From NCBI GenBank assembly GCA_022711595.1, contig JAKLET010000008.1, positions 50,735 to 114,734 on the forward strand: 64,000 nt of DNA, in the 5' to 3' direction. This document shows positions 26,602 to 34,721 of the stretch, piece after piece. The stretch's first letter is position 1. Each line of letters begins with the position of its first letter. A program made the translations under genes and the position numbers. The stretch is from Deltaproteobacteria bacterium. Its GTDB lineage: Bacteria > Desulfobacterota > Syntrophorhabdia > Syntrophorhabdales > Syntrophorhabdaceae. The notes beneath the pieces were generated by a model, which saw only the letters and a list, made by a program, of their open reading frames with translations, did not search any database and was not told where the DNA came from.

Positions 26602-28215
26602 TTGAAGAAATTTTTTGGGAATCTTTCCGTTGGGAGCAAAACGCTCTTCGCGCCTGTTTTGTCGGCAATTCTGCTTGTCCTGTTCGGGATCGTATTTTTT
26701 GCGCTGATTCAGGGCGGGCAGCCTGGTTTGTCAGGCGGCGGCAATCTTGTGATCGCCATCTGCCTTGCGGCGATTGTCGTCATAACCCTTGCCTCCGGTT
26801 TCTATATGTCAGGGGTGATCCGGGCGCCGCTCAAGGATGTTGCGGAGTCTTTTGAACAGCTTTCCCGGGGCGACCTGACAAGACGAATGAGCGTCAACTC
26901 TAATGACGAGTTCGGAACTATGGGAAATAATTACAATAATTTCGTAGAACGTTTCAGCGATGCCCTGTCGGGCGTTGCCGACAGGAGCAGCCAGATATCC
27001 TTTGCGGTCAACACCCTCGATGCCACCGCGGGCCAGATGGCCAGGGGCACCGATGTGATAGTGACGGAAATAACCTCTGTTGCAACGGCCAGTGAAGAAA
27101 TGTCCGCGACGGCAACCGAAATAACAAATAATTGCATAGCCGCCGCAAAAAGCTCCGAGATCGCGAATAATTCGGCCGTTACGGGAGAAAACATTGTTCA
27201 GGAGATCATCCGGACCATGGGTCGCATTGATGAGAGGGTAAAGGAATCCGCCTTGATCATTCATAAGCTGGGTGAGCGTTCAGACCAGATCGGAGATATC
27301 GCCGGTATCATCAACGAGATAGCCGAACAAACCAATCTGCTCGCATTGAACGCGGCGATCGAGGCTGCCCGGGCCGGTGAGCACGGGCGGGGATTTGCCG
27401 TTGTGGCCGACGAGGTCCGCAAGCTTGCCGAAAGGACCACGGGGGCCACGAAACAGATAGGCGATACCATACATACCATGCAGGACGAGATGAAGAACGC
27501 TGTTGTTTCAATGGAAGGCGGTGTGAAAGAGGTTGAGGTGGGCAACAACGAGACTGCCAAATCAGGGAGCGCCCTCAGGGAGATCCTGAACCAGATCAAC
27601 GCCCTGGCATCCCAGATCAACCAGATAGCCGTGGCATCGGAGCAGCAGAGCGCAACAACGAACGAGATCAACAATAATATACAGAAAATATCGAAGATCA
27701 TGGACGGATCGGCAAAGAACATTTCCGAGAACGCAGATGCATCCTCGCAATTATCGAACCTGTCCGTCGAACTCAACAAGCTCGTCGACCAGTTCAGGCT
27801 GCAGGACAGAAGCGACCCGGGGAAAAGCTCGTCCAGTAAAGAAGAAGTTGTGGCCTTTATCGAAAAGGCCGCGGATTATCTGCGTAACTCCAACGACAAG
27901 AGAAAGATTTATTCCGAGATAAGCGATCCACAGGGCCGTTTCGTAAAAGGCGACCTCTACATATTCGTCAATAGCATGGAAGGAGAGACCCTCGCGCATG
28001 GTCAGAATGCGAAGCTCGTAGGTAAAAACATGCTTGATCTGAGGGATGCCAACGGAAAACCTTTCATGCAGGAGATCACCGATGTGGCCAAAACGAAGGG
28101 CAAAGGCTGGGTTGATTATAAATGGCTGAACTCGGCCACAGGAAAAATACTCGAGAAGACTACATATTGCCTGCGCGTGGGTGATGTCTACCTGGGATGC
28201 GGGATATATAAATAA
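26602..28215 (+). CDS. Methyl-accepting chemotaxis protein with C-terminal cytoplasmic Cache domain
   Basis: 537 residues, TTG start supported by GGAGG six bases upstream. Two membrane helices (about 15-36 and 46-72) are joined by a loop of only ~10 residues, so there is no periplasmic sensor. HAMP spans about 72-125. The signalling hairpin is [33 protein letters not shown], with methylation helices either side. After residue ~410 comes a single Cache_2-like domain ([25 protein letters not shown] ... [19 protein letters not shown]), which must lie in the cytoplasm. No che genes are nearby. It would report an internal metabolite or redox state. Confidence 0.93.
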   Translation: MKKFFGNLSVGSKTLFAPVLSAILLVLFGIVFFALIQGGQPGLSGGGNLVIAICLAAIVVITLASGFYMSGVIRAPLKDVAESFEQLSRGDLTRRMSVNSNDEFGTMGNNYNNFVERFSDALSGVADRSSQISFAVNTLDATAGQMARGTDVIVTEITSVATASEEMSATATEITNNCIAAAKSSEIANNSAVTGENIVQEIIRTMGRIDERVKESALIIHKLGERSDQIGDIAGIINEIAEQTNLLALNAAIEAARAGEHGRGFAVVADEVRKLAERTTGATKQIGDTIHTMQDEMKNAVVSMEGGVKEVEVGNNETAKSGSALREILNQINALASQINQIAVASEQQSATTNEINNNIQKISKIMDGSAKNISENADASSQLSNLSVELNKLVDQFRLQDRSDPGKSSSSKEEVVAFIEKAADYLRNSNDKRKIYSEISDPQGRFVKGDLYIFVNSMEGETLAHGQNAKLVGKNMLDLRDANGKPFMQEITDVAKTKGKGWVDYKWLNSATGKILEKTTYCLRVGDVYLGCGIYK

Positions 28216-28405
28216 AGACCGTTTCAACCGCTTGAATGTTTGAATAGCTTGAACGGGAAAGGCAAAAAAGATGGTTTGAACCACTCGAACCGCCTGAATA
28301 CTTCAGGGTAGATGCCGGATATTCCTTTTTAAACCGTATTCGGGGAATTTGTCTTTAACACTCAAGCTATTCAAACATTCAAGCGGTTCGAGCGGTTTTT
28401 TATTA
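28216..28405. repeat. Family A array with a 27-bp perfect inverted repeat between convergent genes
   Basis: 28226-28252 and 28362-28388 are perfect reverse complements (27 of 27), built of AACCGCTTGAATGTTTGAAT-type words. More family A words fill the left part. A T-run follows the right arm on the plus strand. Position and symmetry suggest a two-way transcription end for the MCP and CHAT genes. Confidence 0.8.
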
Positions 28406-31400
28406 TTCCCCGTACATCACAAAGGCCGACCAGAAGAAGGGGTGCGAAAAGGTGTTGCCTTTTTCCCCGTGGATGAGCCCCGCTTTTGCGGCCCGCAGCG
28501 CCTCCTCCTTGGACATCTTTTTGTCTATCAGGTTCTCATAAAAGCTTACCATCAGTTCCCTGGTCCCTTCATCGCTTACGCTCCACAGGCTCACCATGGC
28601 TGCGGCGCTTCCCGCGTACATGACGGCCCTTGTAAGTCCCGTCACGCCTTCGCCCCGGGCCATTTCGCCAAGGCCTGTTTCACAGGCGGAGAGGACGACA
28701 AGGCGTGCGTTGAACTTGCCGTTCATTATCTCACCGAGGGTCAGGAACCCGTCTTCTTTTTCATCCGGTATCTGGCTCAGGGCGATGGCCTGGAATTGCG
28801 GTTCCACGATGCCGTGCGTGGAGAAATGGACAAAGGCATAGCGGTCGACCTCTTCTGACTTGGCGTTTTCTTCGCGGGCATCGATCCTGAGGAGAGACCT
28901 GGCGGTCCCACCCTTCTTTTCAAATATCTTCCCGATGCCTTCTATCTCTTCGCCGCTGCCTACCAGTCTTGTAAGGGTGCCGCCCGCGCGCAGGTAATTG
29001 TTTTTCGTAAAGGCCGCCGGGGAGTCCGCGCCCCTGTCCTTGTTTTTTCCTTCCTCGGTCCCGGATTTAAAGCCCTGGTAGTCGTAGACAGGGTCGCCGA
29101 ATCCGATGAAGGTGTCACCGGATCCTCCTTGTTCATACTGGCTTCTTAACACCCCGAGCACCGTTGCTGATTGGATGTATTTCACCCTGTATTTTTCCGT
29201 CATGAATATCTTTTTTCCGTCATGCTCGGTGCGGAGCGTTTCAAAAGGAAGATATGCCAGCGTACCCTGAGGCACCACGATGAGAGTCTTGTCGGCCAGA
29301 AGCGGCTCAAGGGGCTTCACCAGGATATCGTAAAGGTCTTCGGCGATGTTTGAACGGAAACTCTCACCTTGCGGAAAACCCTGGATGTTCTTGAGGAGAC
29401 TGTTTATTTTTTTCGCCAGATCTTCCTGATTAACGGGAAGTTCGATGACATTGAAATCGGTTTTTGTGACCGCGAGGCAAAAAGCACCCTGCCTGGAAAG
29501 GAAATATTCCGCAAGCACTTCCCCGTCCCTGAGCACCTTTTCCTGAAGCGATTTGACGGTTATGGGCTGCGGGTATTGCACGGATGCGTAGAGGGGGTTT
29601 TTGTACCGTATGTCCCGCCTGAGGGCGTCAAGCTTGTCCTGCGCAAGGGAATGTTCTTTCCGGAGCTTTTCAATGGCCTCTTTGTCGGGGGTTTCTTTTT
29701 GCGATTCCGCGGCAAGCTTTTTGCCGATGACAAAAAGCTCTCCTTCGAGGGCGTCGCGTTCCTTTTTTGTTGCCGGGTCTATGCCTTTTTCAAGGTTTAC
29801 ACGGGCTTCGGCGAGCTGATCGAGAAAGACCCTGGCCTTCATTGCCTCGATGTAATAAAAGGCTTTTTCGCTCTCCTCGTTGTTGAGCATGAACATGGCG
29901 GCGTCTTCGTAGTAGTCGTGTACCTTTTCCATGTAGCTCTTCTTGATATCGGCGAACATTGCCTGTGTGCGCACCTGCTCGAACTTGCCGAGCCCTTCCT
30001 CGAAAAGCCTGATGGCGCCTCCGGTGTCTGCCTTCCTGGCGAATAGGGATGCTTTTTTCAGGAGCACGAAGGCTTCAGATTCTTTGTCACCCATTTGGCT
30101 GTAAAGGGCAAGGGCCCTGTCGTAGTTCTCGATGGCCCTTGGATAGTCGTTTGCTGACATAAAGACATCGCCTATGCCCTGGAAGGCATGTCCCTGGTCC
30201 ACGATGGAGCGGGCCCTCTCCAGTTGTTTCAGGGCCTCCTGGAACATGTTGAGCGCCGCCATTTTGTTTCCCTTTTGCAGGTAGATCTCACCGAAGGTCT
30301 TGTAGATGTCTCCCTGTCCGATGGGTTCGTTCGTTTTTTTATAGAGTGCCATGGCCGAGTTGAACATGGCGAGGGCGTGGTCGTTCTTTTTGAGCTTCAG
30401 ATAGGTTTCCCCCATGGTGCGGTAGGTGTTTGCCTGTCCCAATGGAGAGTTTGCCTTGATGTAGAACGTAAGCGCCTTTTCATAGTATTCCATTGCCTTT
30501 GCGTTGTTGCCGGCATACAGATAGATATCGCCTGTCGCGCGATGCACGTTGCCCTGGCCTACAGGCTCGTTGGCATGGACATAATAAGGCAGGGCCCTGT
30601 CGTACATTTCCAACGCCCGGGAAAAGTTCCTGTTGTAATAACCGATGTCTCCGATGCCTTTGTAAACGTCTGCCTGTCCGACAGGTTCTTTAACCTGCCG
30701 GTAGAGGGGAAGGGCTTTTTCATAGATTTCGGCCGCCTTCTGGATCTGACCGATCCTGAGATTGATCTGCCCCATCCTTCTGAGCACATCGGCCTGTCCA
30801 AGGGGATACCCTGAGGTAATGAAAAGGGTAAGCGCTTTATCGTAAAGCGTCAGGGCCTCATCGTTCTTGCCGGAAAAGTAATTGATGTCGGCAAGCCCCT
30901 TGTTGGCGTAACCTTGGCCGACAAGATAGCGCGTCCCGCTGTACACGGCAAGGGCCTTTTCGAAATACTCCTGCGCCTTTTTGCTGTCGCCTGTCCGGAG
31001 GGCCGCTTCGCCAAGCGCCCGGTATACGTCGGCCTCGCCGTTCTTATGACGGGAGGCGCTGTAGCGTGTAAGCGCAATCTCAAAAAAAGCTGTTGCGGCC
31101 TTGTGGTCGCGCTGTTTCATGGAAAGGTTTCCCAGGCCGCGGTAAACATTTCCTTCCTCAACCCTGTCTTTCCCGCGCGGCAGCAGGTTGAGAGCGCGTT
31201 CGAAGAACGCCTTGGCCTGGGCATTATCACCGGTCTGGGTGAAGACATCCCCCATTTTCCGCGCCACGATGCCCTGACCCGTTGCGGCGGAAGGGGCCTT
31301 TGCATAAAGTTCGGCAGCCTTGTTGTACATGAGCAGGGCATTTGTCGTGTTTCCCGTGTAGAAGGCGATGTCGCCGTTGCCTTCATACGATTTTGCGAGA

Positions 31401-31834
31401 AGGGCGGGGTTATCGATACTGCGTGCGAGCGGCAGGGCATCGTCATAAAGTTTCAGGGCCTCTGCATGAAGACAGACGGAAAGGAAATAATCCGCGGACA
31501 TGAGCATCATGGAAACCAGGGAACCCTGATCTCCTTTTATGCGTGCTCCTTCGAGAACAAGATTGACAAGGGTGTCATCACGGTTGTCAATGGCGTGCTG
31601 GAGGGTCTTTTCAAGGGCAGGCCCTTCGATCTTCTCCCTGTTTTCTCCGAAAGCCGACCAGAAGCCGCTGATACCCTGGCGGTAGGCGTCGATAAGATCA
31701 CCGGCGAGTTTATCCTGGTCCTTGACGGGAGACGGCCCGGCCAGAGAAATTGCCGTGAAGATGAAAAGGACGACGGGAACCGCCAGGATGATGAAGGAAA
31801 TCAAAGATGGGCGACTTATATTGTTTTTTTTCAT
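28403..31834 (-). CDS. Secreted TPR-CHAT protease-like protein
   Basis: 1143 residues with an N-terminal hydrophobic export segment (LISFIILAVPVVLFIFTAISLAGP). About 14 tetratricopeptide repeats run from roughly residue 130 to 640, many as 40-residue copies containing GQADVYRALGE-like turns. A helical linker (about 650-760) follows, then a C-terminal CHAT (caspase-HetF) peptidase domain with the His1007 (VHFSTHG) and Cys1051 (LSACETGLGE) dyad intact. CHAT enzymes cleave proteins, usually after docking to the TPR part. The signal segment puts this one in the periplasm or at the surface. Upstream on the same strand are two micro-genes for exported Pro-rich peptides. No gasdermin-like gene is adjacent. 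Confidence 0.92.
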   Translation of the reverse strand: MKKNNISRPSLISFIILAVPVVLFIFTAISLAGPSPVKDQDKLAGDLIDAYRQGISGFWSAFGENREKIEGPALEKTLQHAIDNRDDTLVNLVLEGARIKGDQGSLVSMMLMSADYFLSVCLHAEALKLYDDALPLARSIDNPALLAKSYEGNGDIAFYTGNTTNALLMYNKAAELYAKAPSAATGQGIVARKMGDVFTQTGDNAQAKAFFERALNLLPRGKDRVEEGNVYRGLGNLSMKQRDHKAATAFFEIALTRYSASRHKNGEADVYRALGEAALRTGDSKKAQEYFEKALAVYSGTRYLVGQGYANKGLADINYFSGKNDEALTLYDKALTLFITSGYPLGQADVLRRMGQINLRIGQIQKAAEIYEKALPLYRQVKEPVGQADVYKGIGDIGYYNRNFSRALEMYDRALPYYVHANEPVGQGNVHRATGDIYLYAGNNAKAMEYYEKALTFYIKANSPLGQANTYRTMGETYLKLKKNDHALAMFNSAMALYKKTNEPIGQGDIYKTFGEIYLQKGNKMAALNMFQEALKQLERARSIVDQGHAFQGIGDVFMSANDYPRAIENYDRALALYSQMGDKESEAFVLLKKASLFARKADTGGAIRLFEEGLGKFEQVRTQAMFADIKKSYMEKVHDYYEDAAMFMLNNEESEKAFYYIEAMKARVFLDQLAEARVNLEKGIDPATKKERDALEGELFVIGKKLAAESQKETPDKEAIEKLRKEHSLAQDKLDALRRDIRYKNPLYASVQYPQPITVKSLQEKVLRDGEVLAEYFLSRQGAFCLAVTKTDFNVIELPVNQEDLAKKINSLLKNIQGFPQGESFRSNIAEDLYDILVKPLEPLLADKTLIVVPQGTLAYLPFETLRTEHDGKKIFMTEKYRVKYIQSATVLGVLRSQYEQGGSGDTFIGFGDPVYDYQGFKSGTEEGKNKDRGADSPAAFTKNNYLRAGGTLTRLVGSGEEIEGIGKIFEKKGGTARSLLRIDAREENAKSEEVDRYAFVHFSTHGIVEPQFQAIALSQIPDEKEDGFLTLGEIMNGKFNARLVVLSACETGLGEMARGEGVTGLTRAVMYAGSAAAMVSLWSVSDEGTRELMVSFYENLIDKKMSKEEALRAAKAGLIHGEKGNTFSHPFFWSAFVMYGE

Positions 31835-31891
31835 TATGTCAAATGCATCCTTAGTTTATGTCGTTTGGTTTATATTTTCACGGAGTGTTAT

Positions 31892-31928
31892 CAAAGACAA
31901 AGGCGGATTTTGTCCGCCTCTGTCTTTG
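31892..31928 (-). terminator. Strong hairpin between the micro-peptide genes and the CHAT gene
   Basis: CAAAGACAAAGGCGGA and TCCGCCTCTGTCTTTG pair over 16 bases with one mismatch and a five-base loop. No T-run follows on the minus strand, so it may be an attenuator or processing site rather than a full terminator. It would separate expression of the peptides from the protease. Confidence 0.55.
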
Positions 31929-31972
31929 AAGTATATCGACCTTTTAACCGGACCGCATTTACGAAGCAGGCA

Positions 31973-32104
31973 TCAGCGGGGCGGTCCTCCGGAAGGTGGT
32001 ATGACCGGCGGGTCGGGGGGATCACGTCCCTTGTCTGCAAGACATACATTTACAGAGGTGATGAGGAATATTACCGCCATCATGGTAATAATCAACTTCT
32101 TCAT
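31973..32104 (-). CDS. Candidate 43-residue secreted proline-rich micro-protein (1)
   Basis: ATG preceded by AGGAGGTG (10-base spacer), 43 codons to TGA. A textbook signal peptide, MKKLIITMMAVIFLITSVNV then CLA, is followed by a mature tail of about 20 residues, DKGRDPPDPPVIPPSGGPPR: no bulky core, seven or more prolines. It shares architecture and the ..ADxxDPPDP-type start with the neighbouring micro-gene, so the two are probably related. It lies between that gene and the CHAT protease on the same strand. I know no named family. It could be a substrate, a maturation peptide or a signal. Confidence 0.68.
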   Translation of the reverse strand: MKKLIITMMAVIFLITSVNVCLADKGRDPPDPPVIPPSGGPPR

Positions 32105-32154
32105 CAGAGCCACGCACCTCCTGTTATTTTCTTGTTGACCAGCCCCATTAAAGT

Positions 32155-32274
32155 TTAACCAGGCAGAGAAATAGTATACTCAGGCGGTTTCGGATCGGGC
32201 GGATCGGCAAAACAGATACTCGAGACTGATAATAACAGCAGGGTTGAGATGATGATCCTGGTAAGTGTTTTCAT
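32155..32274 (-). CDS. Candidate 39-residue secreted proline-rich micro-protein (2)
   Basis: ATG after AAAGGGGG, 39 codons to TAA. Signal peptide MKTLTRIIISTLLLLSVSSI then CFA is followed by a mature tail of about 16 residues, DPPDPKPPEYTISLPG. Its -CFA/DPPDP junction mirrors -CLA/D..DPPDP in the next gene. First gene after a good sigma-70-like promoter, and 50 bases upstream of micro-gene 1. Too short for automated gene callers; supported by its site, its signal peptide and the paired copy. Confidence 0.65.
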   Translation of the reverse strand: MKTLTRIIISTLLLLSVSSICFADPPDPKPPEYTISLPG

Positions 32275-32330
32275 ACCAACTAACCCCCTTTCATGTTAAG
32301 ATACTTCAATAAAGCATCATTCCTCTTATA

Positions 32331-32359
32331 AGGATATTAGAAAGGACGGAAATTGTCAA
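32331..32359 (-). promoter_or_regulatory. Candidate sigma-70 promoter for the micro-peptide genes
   Basis: On the minus strand TTGACA (32359-32354), a 17-base spacer and TATCCT (32336-32331). The predicted start is about 50 bases before the first micro-gene. Confidence 0.5.
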
Positions 32360-32493
32360 CGCAACCCGCGTGAATTGAAGCGGTATCTCATTCTGCATGT
32401 TATTGACAACATGTCCGGGGAAAAGGCACAATGTTCAGTCAGGATCCTGCGGTGTAATGACGGCCCATTATTTTCAATGAAGAAAGGTTGCCC

Positions 32494-33279
32494 GTGAAGA
32501 TATTCCATGTTGATGCATTTACCAGAAAAGCGTTTGCCGGCAATCCGGCGGGGGTGTGTGTCCTTACACATCCCATGGTCGATTCATGGATGCAGGATGT
32601 CGCCCGCGAAATGAACCTTTCCGAGACGGCTTTTTTGATCCGCATGGCCGATGGCTACAGCCTGAGGTGGTTCACCCCCGCGGTGGAGGTGGAATTGTGC
32701 GGTCATGGCACACTGGCAAGCACACATGTCTTATTCCAGGAGGGCTTTGCGAGGACAGGCGACAGGATAATGTTCCATACGGCGAGCGGCCTGCTTACAG
32801 CGTGGCAGGAAGGCGATTGGATAGGACTCGATTTTCCTTCCAAGCCAGACAAGGAAATACCCATTCCGGACGATCTTGCTGCCGCGCTCGGTGTACCCGT
32901 CCGGTACACAGGCCTGAGTCATTTCGATTACATTGTGGAAGTGGATTCTGAACAGGCAGTGAGAGATATTTGTCCTGATTTTGGCCTTCTTCTCAGGCTG
33001 CCCGTCCGGGGTATCATAGTGACGAGCAGATCCGATTCGAATGAATTCGATTTTGTTTCCCGTTTTTTTGCCCCCGCGGTTGGAGTCAACGAAGATCCAG
33101 TTACAGGTTCAGCCCATTGCTGTCTTGGGCCTTTTTGGGGCAGGCGTTTTGGAAAGGATGAGCTTGTCGGGTATCAGGCGTCCGGGCGGGGAGGGGTGGT
33201 CAGGGTCCGTCTCAGAGGTGAGCGCGTCAATCTTTTCGGTCAGGCTGTGACGGTCATGGAGGGTGAGCTCACCGTATGA
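32494..33279 (+). CDS. PhzF family isomerase
   Basis: About 261 residues of the diaminopimelate-epimerase-like PhzF fold. N-terminal IFHVDAFTRKAFAGNPAGV, catalytic Glu in MNLSETAFL, LCGHGTLASTHVL, and C-terminal NEDPVTGSAHCCLGPFW are all characteristic. The GTG at this position has AAAGG six bases upstream; a TTG two codons earlier is the alternative. The substrate is not known for most members, and no phenazine genes are nearby. Divergent from the micro-peptide genes and convergent with the NrpR-like regulator. Confidence 0.9.
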   Translation: MKIFHVDAFTRKAFAGNPAGVCVLTHPMVDSWMQDVAREMNLSETAFLIRMADGYSLRWFTPAVEVELCGHGTLASTHVLFQEGFARTGDRIMFHTASGLLTAWQEGDWIGLDFPSKPDKEIPIPDDLAAALGVPVRYTGLSHFDYIVEVDSEQAVRDICPDFGLLLRLPVRGIIVTSRSDSNEFDFVSRFFAPAVGVNEDPVTGSAHCCLGPFWGRRFGKDELVGYQASGRGGVVRVRLRGERVNLFGQAVTVMEGELTV

Positions 33280-33282
33280 AAC

Positions 33283-33481
33283 CTTAAAAAGCAGTTTGTA
33301 AGTTTGAATGTTTGATTGTTTGAACGCACAGACCGGACAATAATAAGAATGTTTTTCCGGCAAAATTGCCGGTGCGGAAATCGGCAAAGATACCGAAAAA
33401 GACAGATCATGGGTAAAACAGTTTGAGTGTTTCAATGTTTTTAAACCGTTTCACAGACACTCAAACCTTTAAACTGTCCTT
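33283..33481. repeat. Family A array between convergent genes
   Basis: The left part, GTTTGTAAGTTTGAATGTTTG, and right part, GTTTGAGTGTTTCAATG ... CACTCAAACCTTTAAACTG, carry TTTGAA/TTCAAA words in both directions with about a seven-base step. It encloses the palindrome at 33357. Confidence 0.65.
33357..33372. promoter_or_regulatory. Operator-like palindrome downstream of the NrpR-like gene
   Basis: CCGGCAAAATTGCCGG is a perfect 16-base palindrome whose 14-base core, CGGCAAAATTGCCG, is identical to the palindrome in the divergent promoter region at 34522. It lies past the regulator's stop codon, inside a family A repeat. It could be a decoy site or a hairpin element. Confidence 0.45.
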
Positions 33482-34486
33482 TTACAGATATTCCTTTATC
33501 CTGTTTCCCATTTCTTCGTAGCGGAAGAGCCTGCTGAAGTCAATTATGCCCGCAAGCGCCCGTGAGTATGCCCTGACCCCACTTTCTTCGAGGATGGAAA
33601 CGGGATTGAGCCCACCGATAACGATGGCTCCGACCCTGCCTTCATTGACCGGGATGTCCAGGAGCGGCTGACCGGGAAAGCCGATGCGGACAAGGCCGCC
33701 AAGCCCGATCCTCTTGAGCTTCTCGGCAAGCTGTTCAACGAGGTCACGGCTCTCGGCCGGGAATTCACGGAAGCTGGCCCCGATACGGCCGCTGCCAGTT
33801 TCCACAGCACCCATGTAGTTGGTCATGCCGCTTCGAATAAAGACCTCCAGGGGGTCAATGCTCGTGCCGTCATACATGATGATCTCCACGAAACGAACAG
33901 GTTTCTTATCTTCTATCTCCAGAAGCCCGCCGAAGCGTGAAACCGTCGGTATACCATGTTTGAGCAGTACGCCGTTAAGCGTTATGGAACATACCGTCCC
34001 GATGCCGATCATGCCTTCCGGTATGGTGATGTGGCCGAGGGACTCACCGGGGGCAAGGAAAGTCACGAGGTGTCCCATGGCGTAACCGTCTGCGTATACA
34101 CGTTGTATATATTCGATGTTTTTAGCCAGCTGAACGGGGTTGACTATGGTCACATTGATGACGACGGTGCCTGATGTGGTATTGATGTCGAAGCTCATCT
34201 GGTAAGTCATGCGGTCGATCTTTGCAGAGAGGAAACCAACGCGCTCGATGATCTTGGAAGAATCCAGTTCGCTCTCACCTTTTTCGGTGATCTCGTGGCC
34301 GCGCTTGCCGATCTGCCTGGCCAGACCGTTTCCATCCATCCGCTGGAGGTAGAGTCTCACTGTCCTTTCACTTATATCATGACCGAGAGATTGCAGCTCC
34401 TGGGCTATCTTCACGCTGGTGAGCGGCGTGGAGGCGTTCCTGAGAATACCAAGTATCAAAAGGTCTTTCTTCTTTTTCTTCTCCAT
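33482..34486 (-). CDS. NrpR-like (DUF128) transcriptional regulator
   Basis: 334 residues: a winged helix N-terminus (ILGILRNASTPLTSVKIAQELQ, then ISERTVRLYLQRMDGNGLARQIGKRGHEIT) and a single NrpR/DUF128 effector domain over the remaining ~240 residues (GTVVINVTIVNP, FLAPGESLGHITIPEGMIGIGTVCSITLNGVLL, YDGTSIDPLEVF). Archaeal NrpR represses nitrogen genes and is released by 2-oxoglutarate; carrying that over here is inference. It is divergent from a glutamate synthase gene with inverted-repeat sites in between, which fits nitrogen control. AAGGAGATG precedes the ATG. Confidence 0.9.
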   Translation of the reverse strand: MEKKKKKDLLILGILRNASTPLTSVKIAQELQSLGHDISERTVRLYLQRMDGNGLARQIGKRGHEITEKGESELDSSKIIERVGFLSAKIDRMTYQMSFDINTTSGTVVINVTIVNPVQLAKNIEYIQRVYADGYAMGHLVTFLAPGESLGHITIPEGMIGIGTVCSITLNGVLLKHGIPTVSRFGGLLEIEDKKPVRFVEIIMYDGTSIDPLEVFIRSGMTNYMGAVETGSGRIGASFREFPAESRDLVEQLAEKLKRIGLGGLVRIGFPGQPLLDIPVNEGRVGAIVIGGLNPVSILEESGVRAYSRALAGIIDFSRLFRYEEMGNRIKEYL

Positions 34487-34521
34487 CGATACATCTCCTT
34501 ATCGGCAACAGAAACATATAA

Positions 34522-34539
34522 TACGGCAAAATTGCCGTA
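34522..34539. promoter_or_regulatory. Palindromic operator near the regulator start
   Basis: TACGGCAAAATTGCCGTA is an 18-base perfect palindrome, 36 bases upstream of the NrpR-like gene, suited to autoregulation. Half-site ACGGCAA recurs at 34657 and 34679 in front of the glutamate synthase. Confidence 0.6.
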
Positions 34540-34615
34540 ATGAATTATCATACTTCATCGATTGAGGCTTTGCAACATTATTCATGCTTACGGCCATATA
34601 TCGATATAAATATTG

Positions 34616-34644
34616 TTGACAACCATATTGTGCGCTGATATCAT
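34616..34644 (+). promoter_or_regulatory. Sigma-70-like promoter of the glutamate synthase gene
   Basis: Perfect TTGACA (-35), a 17-base spacer and TATCAT (-10). Predicted transcription start is near 34651, just before the two operator-like sites, so a bound regulator would block elongation or clearance. Confidence 0.6.
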
Positions 34645-34656
34645 ATGACAAATATA

Positions 34657-34696
34657 ACGGCAAACACTTGCCGTATAAACGGCAATAAGTTACCAT
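34657..34696 (+). promoter_or_regulatory. Two operator-like inverted repeats after the transcription start
   Basis: Site one is ACGGCAA-N4-TTGCCGT (34657-34674) and is perfect. Site two is ACGGCAA-N4-TTACCAT (34679-34696) and is imperfect. Their centres are 22 bases apart, two helix turns, fitting side-by-side binding of a dimeric regulator, presumably the adjacent NrpR-like protein. Confidence 0.55.
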
Positions 34697-34721
34697 AATA
34701 AATAAACTTAAGGAGGTTAAG

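Noticed and set aside
28403..31834. CHAT protease as part of a gasdermin or CRISPR-linked (Craspase) immune system
   Set aside because: No gasdermin-like, Cas7-11 or CRISPR sequence is nearby, and the protein carries an export signal, unlike those cytoplasmic enzymes.
29369..32158. Several long plus-strand frames opposite the TPR-CHAT gene and the micro-genes
   Set aside because: The minus strand has clear TPR, CHAT and signal-peptide sequence; the opposite frames show only mirrored composition.
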